Below are positions 41,259 to 52,358 of a stretch of 64,000 nucleotides of DNA, one piece after another. The number at the start of each line of letters is the position of its first letter. Positions within the stretch are counted from its first letter, which is position 1. The notes below the pieces were generated by a model. It was not told the origin of the DNA. It searched no databases and worked only from the letters and a program-made list of their open reading frames with translations. The position numbers and the translations under genes are program-made. The DNA comes from Bathynomus jamesi (lineage: Eukaryota; Arthropoda; Malacostraca; Isopoda; Cirolanidae): the NCBI GenBank assembly GCA_023014485.1, contig JAJOZX010000088.1, positions 2,011,001 through 2,075,000 of the forward strand, given 5' to 3'.

Positions 41259-41640
41259 TTATAGCAAATTTAGGGGGACGGCTGAGGAGTCAACATTTAG
41301 AGTAGGGGACAATGTTTTAATGAAAAGCGATTCTAAAATTCTTAGTGAGTTGGGACAAGTATTACAACCAAGAATTTTAAAATTGTCTAAAGTGACATCA
41401 GTTTTACATTTTATACTGTGTTCCCGAATACTCGAAACTTCTTTAGTTTTTAAAATTTTACCTGTTTGGCCACTTATTCCCATATGCGAATAAAATCTAG
41501 CCCTGAGAGAGCGAACAGTGCTGCCAATGTAATTCCCAAGGAGACACCTAGGGCAGGTAAATAAATATACAACACCGCTACGCAACGAGTCAGGGGTTCG
41601 ATCCTTCGCTGAGAAAAAGCTACCTAAAGACGTTTTATAC
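41259..41640 (-). pseudogene. PLE C-terminal GIY-YIG endonuclease domain
   Basis: Minus strand: LGSFFSAKDRTPDSL, then SGVVYLFTCPRCLLGNYIGS, RSLRARFYSHM, REHSIKCK and LESLFIKTLSPTLN. These are the ordered blocks of the GIY-YIG nuclease at the C-terminus of Penelope-like proteins: VYLF for GIY, NYIGST for YIG, the following Arg, and Glu in LES. The two-cysteine insert between the Y blocks is usual for PLEs. About 130 residues remain and the RT is lost upstream. The retained nuclease frame is open. Confidence 0.88.
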
Positions 41641-41759
41641 TTAGAATTTAACCCTCTTTTCTCAGTCTTTTAAAATTTGCCTTTATGAATTGGTTATAGA
41701 AATTTTCTGTCTTGTTTTTCATTCAATATTGATTTTAATTTCACATTGTTATTAAACAG

Positions 41760-41793
41760 CCTGAAGATGAGCGTATTGCTCGAAACGTTGCGC
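41760..41793 (+). ncRNA. Hammerhead-ribozyme-like motif in PLE terminal repeat (right)
   Basis: Identical in sequence to the left motif but on the plus strand, so the two lie in inverted orientation across the element. Confidence 0.5.
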
Positions 41794-42058
41794 ATTAAAG
41801 AAGACTTTTCATGGCATTTACATTTCTCCTTGTCATTGGATTTCTCCTAAATATTAAATTGAAGCTCTGTAGAAGCAACCCGCATGATTATATATATATA
41901 TATATACACACACAGGGTATTTCATAACATGTGGGACGCACTTTCAGGATGGATTCAGGACCTGAAAACAAAGAAAAAAGTCTATATAAACATACCCAAA
42001 ATCGCTTTGTTTCCGAGTTTCAGCCCGTTATGTGTTCCAGCAAGTATCCGCCTTACCT

Positions 42059-42930
42059 TTAAAGGAAGTGCTCGTCACAGACTGCCTGACGCGTTTCAAA
42101 CATTCCAGGTATTGCTCGGATTTTCTGGCATCCTTGTTCTACACGTTGGCGAAGCATTTCAAAGTTGTCAATGGGTGTTACGTAAACGATGGATTTCAGA
42201 TGACCCCACAGGTAAAAATCGAGTGGATTCAGGTCCGGGGAGCGGGCAGGCCACGCAATGGGTCCGCCACGGCCTATCCATTTATCAGGGAAATGGTCAT
42301 CCAAATAGTCTCTGACTACTCGACTAAAATGAGGCAGAGCGCCGTCATGCATAAACCACATACGACGTCGGACACCAAAAGGAACTTCACGTAGTAAATC
42401 ATTTAAATCACTCCTTCAAAAATTGGAATAGGATTCTCCTGTTTATTTTTCAGGCAAAACAAAAGGACCGATTAAGTTGTCGGCAATAAGTCCGACCAAT
42501 AAATTGGTACTAAATTGTTGTTGGTGCCTTGACTGGATGATGGCATGCGGATTCTCTTCGGCCCAGTGATGAGTGTTGTGAAAATTGATCACGCCATTTC
42601 TTGTGAAGGCAGCCTCATCAGAAAATAACAGAGACGATAGAAAAAGAGGATCGCAAGGACACTGTTGAAGGAACCAAGTAAAAAAGCCTCTCGTGGTGGG
42701 AAATCAGCTTCAGTAAGGCCTTGTGTTCTCTGAATGTGATATGGGTAAAGCTGTTGTTTCTGTAAAATTCTCCACACAGTTGTGTATCTTACACCCTCTG
42801 CTGCTGCTATCCTTTAAATGCTGACACCAGGATGTTCCTCCACGCGATTCAGAACCCGCTCCTTCAACTCAACAGTTCTGTCGCTGATTGGTCTATCACA
42901 ATCTGAAACTCGCTTGTTGAATGATCCTGT
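42059..42930 (-). pseudogene. DD41D transposase, central and C-terminal parts
   Basis: Minus strand: a second helix-turn-helix area (RVLNRVEEHPGVSI, TVWRILQKQQLYPYHIQRTQ; 42589-42930), then after frame changes GLIADNLIGPFVL, WFMHDGALPHFSRVVRDYLD and RSPDLNPLDFYLWGHLK. The spacing between the last two Asp is 41 residues by my count. The N-terminus is on the far side of the inserted hAT element at 49452-49652. Several frame breaks and stops make it inactive. Confidence 0.85.
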
Positions 42931-43060
42931 ATCACCAGGGCCTTTCCCTAGCATGAGCAGACTAAGCGGCCGCTTAGGGCCCCGCTGCTACTAGGGGGCC
43001 CCTAGACAGCCTCCCAGGTCATAGCTCAGTGGGCAAGAATAGGAATATAGCTGAAGTTAT

Positions 43061-43071
43061 TATTAATATTA

Positions 43072-43124
<53 letters not shown>

Positions 43125-43125
43125 G
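43061..43125. repeat. (ATT)n microsatellite
   Basis: About 21 ATT triplets with few interruptions, in the 5' non-coding part of the hAT element. A second ATT-rich tract lies at 43485-43572. Confidence 0.92.
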
Positions 43126-43484
43126 TCGTATTAGTTAAAGTTTTTGTATGAGACAAATGTGATAAAACGGAGACAAACGAAACCTTTTAGTCGTTATGTG
43201 TAAATAACTATTGTGAGATCTTATTTCTATATTATTTAACTTTATTCTTACTAAATGCTTATACTTTCCTAAATGCTTAATTTTTCTAGTATTGTAAAAC
43301 ATTATTTCACTAATTTACTAATTATTAAGAGATTTTGTAACGCTTTAAAACCTAGGATTATTTTCGTTATGTTTTCAAGTTTATTAATTCTTTTCTCATC
43401 TTTTTCAGATAATGTGAATTTTGTTGGTTAAAACCTAAATGGTCTGATTATTTGAATGTATTTGATTAACGTTACAATTATAAC

Positions 43485-43501
43485 AATAATAATTATTATT
43501 A

Positions 43502-43532
<31 letters not shown>

Positions 43533-43572
43533 GATTATTATTATTATTATTATTATCATCATTATTATTATT
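43485..43572. repeat. (ATT)n microsatellite, interrupted
   Basis: ATT/ATG/ATC triplets upstream of the first coding exon of the hAT transposase. Confidence 0.9.
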
Positions 43573-44136
43573 TAGCAGATTCGTTGTGGTTAACTAAATG
43601 TGACTTCGTGCATCTTGGAAAATGAAACGACATTATCCATAAGGAGCTGAAAAACGGAAAAAGAAGAAAATAGAGGAGGAGAAGCTTTCCAGTAGCACAG
43701 GTGAGATGTGCCACTTGTATATTCTTATGATTACAGTTCAGAAAACTAGGTTAGGTAGACCATCAAGCTAGGCAAGTGCTCAGGAATCGTGTAGAGTAAG
43801 CTAGTCTCTGTAATATTTATAATATTTCGAAATGTGAAATTTAATGGATCACATCACCTCAAATTCTGTTCACACAGATCAATTATACACTGGTATGCAT
43901 CAATTTTGCTGTCAAGGGTTTTGTAAGTGATTCTTATAGAGCTTTTCCTGCTGATTTCGAATCTGCAATCCCTTTTTCTCAATCAGCTCAGGTTATCCGG
44001 CTATGGCCTCATAAGTAAAATAGAATTTTTCGTGATTTTGTCAAAGCGGAATTGGAATAGTAACATCTATCATCACTTGTTTCACTTGTATAATATCTTT
44101 TTTTACTTTTCAGGCATATAGATAAAATATTTCATA

Positions 44137-46366
44137 ATGAATAGAGCGTGTAAAAATGATCCCAATAGATTCTGCTACATATGTGGGACGGTTACCATGC
44201 CAAATAACCAGTCCCAAATCACTAAATTTGTGAAGACAATGTATAGAGCATACTTTGGAATTAAGCTAGGGGACCAGGACAAAATTTCGCCCCTCATATG
44301 TGCTGCAAGACGTGCATTGAAAATTTGAGAAGATGGAGCAAAGGCAGAGCGAAATCTTTGCCTTTTGGAATTCCCATGATTTGGAGAGAAGGAAAGGATT
44401 ACGTGACAGATTGCTATTTCTGCATGACAAACCTCCAAGGTGGGCTTATAAATTTATTTTTCTTAAATATTTTGAAATCCTCGTATGAAACTTGACATAA
44501 TATTCACCATAATGTAATATTCACCATATATAGCATAATATTCACCATAATGGTAATCATACATTTACATATACATATTGTTATAGAAAATACATTTACA
44601 CATACATATTGTTATACAAGTTACATTTACATATACAATGATTGTATATTTTCTTTCTTTTTCATTCATATTGTCCCCGAAGGGACAATATGAATGAAAA
44701 AGAAAGAAAATATACAGACTCCATCGACCTATTTCATATCTTACAGACCGCAGCATTCCCTCACGAGCCGCCACTGTCTGAATGCTTCTTCTATTTCATA
44801 TGCAAGTTTTATATCCATGTTTCTGTGTTTCTATTTTCAGGAGTTAACAAGAATAATAAACACATTGTTGTATACCCTGACATTCCTTCTGCTATGAGAC
44901 CTGTACCCCATGGTCCTGGAATTCCAATACCTGACCCACCTCAAACCCTGGACTTCGATGATTCTGATGATGAATCAATGACCAATGACCAGTCCCAGTC
45001 GTATATACCTCAAAATACCGCGTCAAATGAGCCGAGGCCTCTCAACCAGGCCAAACTTAATGATCTTACCAGGGATTTAGGACTTTCCAAATTAGCTGCA
45101 GAGATCTTGGGCTCACGACTTCGAGAGGACAACTTGCTGGCTCCGGGAACAACATTCTCTTGGTATAGGAAACGAGAGGAAGAATTCCGCAAGTTTTTTG
45201 CAGTGCACGAAAATACCTCTTCCTTAGTGTACTGCTGCAATGTTGAGGGGCTAATCGAATCCTTGGGCCTACCATATAACGCATCAGAATGGAGGCTATT
45301 TATAGACTCGTCTAAACGAAGTTTGAAAGCAGTACTTCTCAACATTGGGAATAGGGTTGCATCAGTCCCTGTAGCACATTCCGTACAACTTACTGAGAGC
45401 TACGATAACATGAAAATTTTACTGGATGCTCTCGTATACGACCAACATAACTGGAGGATCTGTGGAGATTTGAAGGTAATACTAATATCATAAGTAAACT
45501 ATTGCTATTGACTATGTTGTTTTTCCAAAGGTTATTTGAGAGCGTATAAGAACACTTAACTTCCCCACAGAAGTGATACAGTCCAATGCATAGATTTTTT
45601 TTCTGATAGAACAAATTCTCTAAATTCTTTAAATATTTTCATTTTTTTTCAGATTGTGGCATTTGTATTGGAAATGCAAGGGGGATACACGAAATACCCA
45701 TGTTTCCTCTGCAAATGGGATAGCCGAGCGGATGAGAAGCACTATGTCGTTTCAGTGCCCCTTGTACCACCAACAAAAATTTTGCTCCCACCACTTCATA
45801 TTAAGCTGGGCTTGATGAAAAATTTCATCAAATCAATGAATAAGGAGGGTTCAGCATTCCGATATCTCGAGAGTAAATTTCCTCATATATCTGATGCTAA
45901 ACTAAATGCTGGGGTTTTTGATGGTCCTCAAATTCGAACTTTGATCAAGGATACTCGGTTCGAAAACGCAATGACTCCAACTGAGAAGAATGCCTGGCAG
46001 GCATTCAAATCAGTTGTCACTGATTTTCTTGGCAAGCGTAGAAGTCCAGAATACGAGTCCGTTGTCGAAAACTTGATGGAAGCTTTCAAAGCTCATGGGT
46101 CGCGCATGTCCATAAAAATGCACTTTTTGTGGTCCCACTTGGACTATTTTCCTGAAAATTGCGGGGATTATAGTGAGGAACAGGGTGAACGATTTCACCA
46201 AGATATCAAAATAATGGAAGAGGTACCAGGGAAACTGGGATATCAATATGCTGGCGGAATATTGCTGGTGTTTGAAGCGAGACGTGCCCGAAGAAAAACA
46301 CAGACGGAAAGCCAAAAAAAACTTCATTCCTTCCTCAATAATCTTTTTTCCATATTCATTGTATGA
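44137..46366 (+). pseudogene. Dispersed multi-exon transposon-like gene in the hAT intron, unknown family
   Basis: Exons inferred: about 44137-44440 (NDPNRFCYICGTVTMPNN, FGIKLGDQDK, frameshift near 44290, then CCKTCIENLRRWSKG and FGIPMIWREGKDYVTDCYFC, a zinc-binding pattern), 44841-45474 (VVYPDIPSAMRPVPHGPG, LRDLGLSKLAAEILGSRL-like text, FRKFFAVHEN) and 45653-46366 (YTKYPCFLCKWDSRADEKHY, AGVFDGPQIRTLIKD, EEQGERFHQDIKIMEE). I recall this Cys-rich start and EEQGERFHQD block from many arthropod repeat proteins of no known function. It sits wholly within intron 1 of the hAT transposase, in the same orientation. Confidence 0.75.
44643..44716. repeat. Perfect hairpin, 35-bp arms, CGAA loop
   Basis: Arms 44643-44677 and 44682-44716 are exact reverse complements around the loop CGAA. 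It lies in the first intron of the transposon-like gene at 44137-46366. TA-rich outer part, GGGACAATATGAATG inner part. Confidence 0.93.
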
Positions 46367-49300
46367 ATAAAAGTATTTATTCACACAATGTTTTCATTTT
46401 TCACGAGTGTTCTTATAATATTACTCGTATCTACAGTGTTTAAGCTAAAAAAATCAATAAATTTGGGGATAAAATTGGACTTATAATAAATGGCCAATAG
46501 AGAAAAAACCTGACCTGATTGAGGAAAACCAATGTCATTTTCGAATTCAGCATGGTCGAATTATATAATATGAGTTGAAAAAACCCTCACAGCAGACAAA
46601 AAAATTTCATATGCATACCAGTGAGCTATCAAACAAGATAAGAAAGAGTATTTTAGCAAAAATTAACAGAATATGTAATGTTATGTTCTTCTCAGGAGCT
46701 CTACTGAAATATTTGGAAAAGCCATCCTCAGCAAAGCCTGATGAGCATCATGAGCCAACAGCAGGACCATCCTCTATGCAACCTCAAACACCAGTAGAAG
46801 TAGAGCCTGATGAACCAACAAGTGGCCCATCTTCTGTTCAGCTTCAAACACCACACACAGGCATTTCTACTGGGCAACAAGAAACAAGATCTGCTCCACC
46901 GATTGATCCGTATGACTGGCCAGCTGTCCTGTCAGATGCCTTGAAGACAGATCTGGTGTATCGAGGACTATTTCAAATCAGTCCAGATTTCACATTCCCT
47001 AAAATTGAGGACGGTATAAGCGTTCATCACTATTACATGTACAGAACATTAATTAATGGGGAAAAAATAAAGCGAAGCTGGCTGATGTACTCTGGAAGGA
47101 ATGATGCTCTTTATTGCTTCTGCTGCAAGTTATTTTCAAGGAAGTCGTACAAACTAATTACAGATGGACTTTCAGACTGGATAAACGTTGGTTTGCTTCT
47201 GAAAGGCCATGAAAATAGTTCAGAACATGCAGATAACATGGCAACATGGAAGGATCTGGAACTGCGGCTAAAAACTGGGAGGACCATTGACCAAACTGAA
47301 ATGTCATCAATGGAGGTAGAGCGAAGACGCTGGCGAGATGTTCTCACACGTCTTGTAAGTATAATCCAATCACTGACAGAGAGAAACCTTGCTTTCAAGG
47401 GGGGGGGGGTCTTCCTCTACATTGTACACTCGAGACAATGGCAACTTCTTGAAGGAGGTTGAGCTGCTTGCCAAATTTGATCCAGTGATGAAACAACACA
47501 TCAGCAGAGTCGAAAGTGGCCAATATAGTCATTCAAGTTACCTAGGAAACATCATTCAAAATGAGCTCATTGGGTCCATTAGTGGGAAGATCTTGGATGC
47601 CATTGTTGCAGAAATAAAACAAGCTAAATATTACTCACTCATTTTAGACTCCACTCCAGACATAAGCCACCAAGAACAGATGTCGATTATTATCAGAACT
47701 GTTAAAATGGATGAAGTACCAGAAATAAAAGAATACTTCTTCGGCTTTCTTGAGGCTTCAGAAAGTACATGCTTGGGTTTATCAGTTCTGATTCTCAAGA
47801 GACTAGATGAACTGAATATTCACTTTGATGACTGCAGAGGACAGTCATATGACAACGGAGCGAACATGAAGGGCAAGAACAAAGGTGTTCAGGCAAGGTT
47901 ATTAGAGAAGAACTGTCGTGCACTCTATGTTCCATGTGGGGCTCACACTCTGAATCTTGTAGTGGCTGATGCAGCTAAAGTTTCCACAGATGCCATCAGC
48001 TTGTTTGGCAACGTACAAAAATTGTACAACCTTTGTGCAGCAGCTACACAGCGATGGACAATCCTAAAGAAGCACGTGAACATAACACTCAAGTCTTGGA
48101 ATGAAACCAGGTGGGAGAGCCGGCTTAAGAGCATTGAGGCTGTGCGATACCAGAGCCACGACATCAGAGAGGCCCTGTTGGAAGTCAGAAACAATGCCAC
48201 ATATGCCATAGCCAGGACTGAAGCACAAACACTTGCAGAGTAGGTAGGGTCTTATCGCTTTCAGATTTGCACAGTAGTATGGTATGACATTTTTCATGCA
48301 GTTAACCATGTGAGCAAACTTCTGCAGTCTCCTACAATGCAGTTTGATGTGGCAGTCAACCTCCTCACAAAAACAAAAGACCCACTCACCAGCTACAGAA
48401 ACACAGGTTTTGTTGCAGCACAAGTCGTAGCTAGGGACATATGTGAGATAATGAATGTGGAGGCTGTGCTGAAGGAGAAGAGGCTCAGATCCACAAAAAA
48501 GCACTTTGCTTACGAAGCTCCTGACGAACCATTTACAGAAGCCTTAAAGAGGCTGGAAGTCAAATTTTTCAATGTGGTGGTGGATTGTGCCATCGGGTCA
48601 ATAAATGAGAGATTCAAAACATTAGATGATGTGAGGGACATATTTGGGGTTCTCCTAAACTTCACCACAATGAACAAGGAAGACTTGTCCTGCAAATGTG
48701 AAAAGCTCTCTAAGATACTGAGCTCTGGAGCTGACTCTGACATTGATGGAAGAGAACTGGCCCTCGAAATTAAGAACTTGCCGACTTTACCTTCACACAA
48801 CATGACTGCATTGGAGCTTCTCTCCTTCATTCATCAGAAGCAACTGGAGGAACTATACCCCAATCTCTGGGTTGCACTAAGAATTGTCTGCACTCTACCT
48901 GTGACAGTAGCGTCAGCGGAGAGGAGCTTCTCCAAGATGAAACTAATCAATAACTACCTCAGATCATCAATGGGGCAGGATCGCCTCAGTGGCCTTGGCA
49001 TCATAAGCATCAACCGGGACGTTGGCAGGGAGATTTCATATGATGATGTTATTGATGACTTCGCCCAGAAAAAATCTAGGAGGCAAAAGTTTTGAAGATA
49101 CAAACTGTTCTGTATAACTGTTAGCTATTACACGATTGTATCGTAGAGTTAGTAATTGTTTGGTAGTTGATAATTGCATCATTTTTTTATACATAGTTCT
49201 GCGTCATTTATTCTAAATAATGTATAAGCTAATTTTCAGAAATTTCATGAGGAGTATTTTTTCTGTTTGTCTTCTGAAAGTACATATTTGTTGTTTTGGA

Positions 49301-49451
49301 CATAAATGTTTCATTAAAATTGTTTCATAATTGTTTTTCATTAACACAGCCATTTTTTGTATGTGTGTGCTGAGGTGATGTAGTGAGGCGTGAGTTGGTG
49401 GATGGAGGAGTGGGGCCTCAAATGGGTATACTGCTTAGGGCCCCCTAATGG

Positions 49452-49652
49452 CTAGAAACAGCCCTGTGTATCACCAAGACGCTTGTCTATTCTCTGAAAG
49501 TTCTTATCTGGCAGACGGCGATTCGGAAACCTTTCCGCATACAGACGTCTTGCTGCGGCCGCATTCAGACGTCTTGCTGCGGCCGCATTCAGACGTCTTG
49601 CTGCGGCCGCATTACACTCGGCAAGTCCATAAATGAGATGCATGTTTGCCAT
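49452..49652 (-). pseudogene. DD41D transposase, N-terminal part with amplified repeat
   Basis: Minus strand: MANMHLIYGLAECN, three copies of NAAAARRL, then YAERFPNRRLPDKNFQRI. This is the N-terminal helix-turn-helix of the transposase whose remainder is at 42059-42930. The triplicated 8-residue unit stretches one helix and would be expected to disturb folding. The frame runs into the hAT end at 49466. Confidence 0.85.
49542..49613. repeat. 24-bp minisatellite, 3 exact copies, in-frame
   Basis: CAGACGTCTTGCTGCGGCCG plus CATT, three identical head-to-tail copies (49542, 49566, 49590). Each holds an octanucleotide GCGGCCGC. The unit length keeps the transposase frame. A preceding CATACAGACGT and a following CATTACACTCGG mark the edges. 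Confidence 0.95.
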
Positions 49653-50077
49653 TTCTGTTTGAATAAGTCTCCATTCTCACTTCAAATGCACACTATCACT
49701 GAATAGCACAAAAACTTTTAAGGTTTTTTTTCACGGGACTGCACTTATTCACGGTAAGAAGTTACGAATACGAACAGTGAAACACGGCGATGCACCTCTG
49801 ACTGACTGATGGCTCGACACTCAACGATATTGAAACATCTCATAGAGTGTACGAAACATTACAATCGGCAAGGCCATACATGAAATAAGTCTCGTACACA
49901 CTCACAAACATTGTCGGCAAGCAGTGTTTGTAAACAGTTTGCGGAAAGAATTGCTGGAACACCAAATAGGCTGTAACTCGGAAACAGCGATTTCGGGCAT
50001 ATGTTTATAGGCTTTTTTCATTGTTTTCAGGTCCTGAATCCATCCTGGAAGTGCGTCCCACATGTTATGAAACACCC

Positions 50078-50124
<47 letters not shown>

Positions 50125-50129
<5 letters not shown>

Positions 50130-52318
50130 TAACCTCGTTGCTGTTTCGTGCATTGGTCTCTCTTCACACGAAGGTCAAGCTGGTGGCCCAGCCTCTTAGT
50201 CTGGCTTGATGTTGGAGCGAGTTGCTTTCTTGCGCTCTCCACCGTACATAGCCAGGTACACCCGGCTCATCTGGTACCGTCCTGAGCTAGGCATCTAGTC
50301 TTCTCTTGAAGACTTCAACTTTGACCCCTGTAATGTTTCTGAGGTTCTTTGGAAGCTGGTTAAAAAGTCTTGGCCCCCCGACAACCAAGCTATTTTCTTT
50401 CAGTGTTGAGGAGGTCCCGTGTTGGGCCTTTAATTTGGGAACACTACACATTCTGCCTTTCCTATTTTCCAATGTTGTTTGAATGGTAATTGGGTTTAGT
50501 TTATGGTTTGGTACCAGTTTTTCGATCATTTTCCATATGTAGATTATGGTGTACCTCTCTCTTCTTTCCACGGAGAACAGATTTAGTTCACGTAGTCTTT
50601 CCCAGTAGTTGAGTTCTTTGCAGCCATCAGTCTTGGCTGCGAAATGTCTCTGCGTTTCTTCTAGTTTATTAGTTTCTTCCTTTTTATATGGGGACGTCAA
50701 GACTGAGCAGTTTTTGAGCAAGTTTTGGTATAATCAGTGTTTTTAGCAGGGGAATCATTACCTACTGTCTTGTCCCTTCTTTTGAACGTTCTTAGTACCT
50801 GTCCCGCGACTCTTTTTGCTTTACTTATCGCTATCTGATTTTGTGTTTCGAATTTCGCATCATCGGTCAATATTACCCCTAGATCGATCGCTTTCGTGCT
50901 TCTCTGAATTTCCTGTCTCTCTGGAGCATAATATGCAGTCTGTTTAAGTTCCTCTTTACTACCATATCTCAAGAGCTGAAATTTCTCAGTGTTAAATGTC
51001 TTGTTGTTGTCTTCTGACCATTTGTATATTTTGTTCGTGTCCCTCTGCAAGGCCTCCACTTCATTTATATCGCTGATTTTTCTGCTGATATTTGTATCGC
51101 CTGCAAAGGATGTTATTATACTGTTGCTGTTTACTCCGCTGTCTATGTCTGTTAGGTGGGACGTCAATGACACTGGTCTATAGTTCTTTGCTTGAGATCT
51201 ATCCCCTCCTTTATATGTAGGGACAATGTTTGCTCTTTTGAAGATGCTCGGTATTTCCCCAGTGTCTAGGGATCTTCTCCATATCCAGTATAAAGGTGTA
51301 GCTATTTCATTTTTACAGTTTTTAATCAATAATGCTTTCCAATTGTCCGGACCTGCAGTTGAATATGGTTTCATTTGTCCTATAGCTCTCGCTACATCTT
51401 CTGGGGTAAAATAAAAGTCTGTTATACACTCTCCTTTCAATTTCTCTTAAAAGAATACATCTATGTCAGGTATCGCTTTGTCACTTTTTGGGGTACTGAA
51501 AACTGATTCATACTGGGCTCTCAATGCTTCAGATATTGTTTTTAGATCGTCGGTTAATTCATTATTTCTCTTCCTTAAGGGCCCAATAGCGGCGCGCGTT
51601 TTTGTTTTCCTTTTCGCATAGCTATATAAATATTTTGGATTTTCCTTTATTGCTTCTACCGCCTTTTCCTCTTCCCTCTCTGTATGGTCCTTTATCAGAG
51701 TTTGTATTTCCCTATCGATACTCTCCAGTTTTTCTTGTATTACTTTCCTGGCAATATCTCCACAGTTGGCTAACTTCTTCTGCCTCCACTCTCTTTCTTT
51801 TGCGGAATATTATTCTCTTTTGCCTCTCTAGCCAGCTCCTCTTTCCTTTTGGTTATGATTTCAGAGTATATTTTTCTAAAATGTTCAGCATTTTTTCTTC
51901 CAAGGTTGTTAGCATTTCTTCAGTTGTTTTATTCTCTAAAACTGTTCTCCACTCCATTTGGGCTATGTGCGATCTGATTGCTTCCCAATTTATAGTCTTG
52001 GAGTTTAAGTTAAAGGATCCAAATTTGCTTCTTTCCTCAGTATGTGTATTGTCTTTTAATGTTGTCGTCATATTTGCTGATATCTCGGTTAAGTTGTGGT
52101 CTGGGATAATGGTGTGGGTTATTTTTATATCAGCAACAAATTCGTGTTATTCGTGAATACCAGATCTAGGCAGTTATTTTTTCTGGTATTTTATCTCCTG
52201 TGTCAGCATAAACTCATTTGTGAGAGCCATCAACATTTTTACTTGCTCCTGGTCTTCTCTTGTGCCCCCTTGTCCTGGCAGCTGCCGCTTAGCCTGTGGA
52301 CACACCCACCGCACGCCA

Positions 52319-52320
<2 letters not shown>
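50125..52320 (-). mobile_element. LINE with internal RT deletion
   Basis: Minus-strand order: endonuclease C-terminus (52080-52300), linker (51440-52071), RT fingers (51160-51440), then directly the region around the catalytic motif (50900-51155), thumb and C-terminal domain (50287-50900). The RT middle is missing. (TA)n tracts bound both ends. Clade uncertain (CR1-group-like by the NYWERLRELNLFSVERRERY block). Confidence 0.8.
50287..52300 (-). pseudogene. LINE ORF2 lacking its RT palm core
   Basis: KNNCLDLVFTNNTNLLLI (endonuclease end), SKTINWEAIRSHIAQMEWRT (linker), KPYSTAGPDNWKALLIKNC and SQAKNYRPVSLTSH (RT fingers). The text then jumps directly to LTDIDSGVNSNSIITSFAGD. Roughly 100-130 residues, including the first catalytic Asp and the GxPQG block, are missing at about 51155. 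The remaining catalytic motif reads FAGD where FADD is expected. The thumb contains NYWERLRELNLFSVERRERY. A frameshift near 50700 separates the last part. Cannot be active. Confidence 0.82.

Positions 52321-52355
<35 letters not shown>
52321..52355. repeat. (TA)n microsatellite
   Basis: TA tract at the 5' boundary of the minus-strand LINE. Confidence 0.95.

Positions 52356-52358
<3 letters not shown>

Larger units (their letters stand above)
40817..41853 (-). mobile_element. Penelope-like element (PLE), 5'-truncated, inverted terminal repeats
   Basis: Two inverted repeats of about 210 bp (40817-41030 and 41639-41853; outer text GGAGAAATCCAATGACAAGG) enclose about 600 bp encoding only the last part of a PLE protein, the GIY-YIG endonuclease. 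Inverted copies of the terminal repeat and 5' truncation are known PLE habits. Each repeat holds a hammerhead-like motif. The reverse transcriptase is absent. Confidence 0.85.
43622..49095 (+). pseudogene. hAT transposase (TTF zinc finger, DUF4371, dimerisation domain)
   Basis: Exon 1 43622-43700 (MKRHYP, stop, GAEKRKKKKIEEEKLSSST) joins exon 2 at 46696 in phase through GT/AG borders. Domains: a TTF-type zinc finger (RSWLMYSGRNDALYCFCCKL, HENSSEHADNM; 46900-47260), the RNase H-like core with SLILDSTPDISHQEQM (first Asp), QSYDNGANMKGKNKGVQ (second Asp) and CGAHTLNLVV, and the C-terminal dimerisation domain with TVASAERSFSKMKLI (48310-49095). Breaks: TAA in exon 1 (43640), a frameshift at a 12-base G run near 47400, and an in-frame TAG at 48241. 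Otherwise about the family's normal 800 residues. Confidence 0.9.
42936..49466 (+). mobile_element. TTF-type hAT element (6.5 kb) with perfect 8-bp target duplication
   Basis: TGTATCAC occurs immediately outside both ends (42928-42935 and 49467-49474). The element starts CAGGGCCTTTCCCTAGCATG and ends ATGGCTAGAAACAGCCCTG. It holds a hAT transposase whose first intron contains an unrelated transposon-like gene. It is inserted in a DD41D element, so it is younger than that. Confidence 0.95.
41913..50079 (-). mobile_element. DD41D Tc1/mariner-type element split by a hAT element
   Basis: Terminal inverted repeats of about 150 bp: left CAGGGTATTTCATAACATGT, right (read inward) CAGGGTGTTTCATAACATGT, both continuing through GGGACGCACTT and GGATTCAGGACCTGAAAAC. 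Without the 6.5-kb hAT insertion and one target duplication it is about 1.6 kb. (TA)n/(CA)n flank it. The transposase runs from 49652 (N-terminus) leftward to 42059 (C-terminus). Confidence 0.9.

Noticed and set aside
49542..49613. Short direct repeats resembling a CRISPR array
   Set aside because: The three 24-bp copies are head-to-tail with no spacers and lie inside a transposase frame. The genome is eukaryotic.
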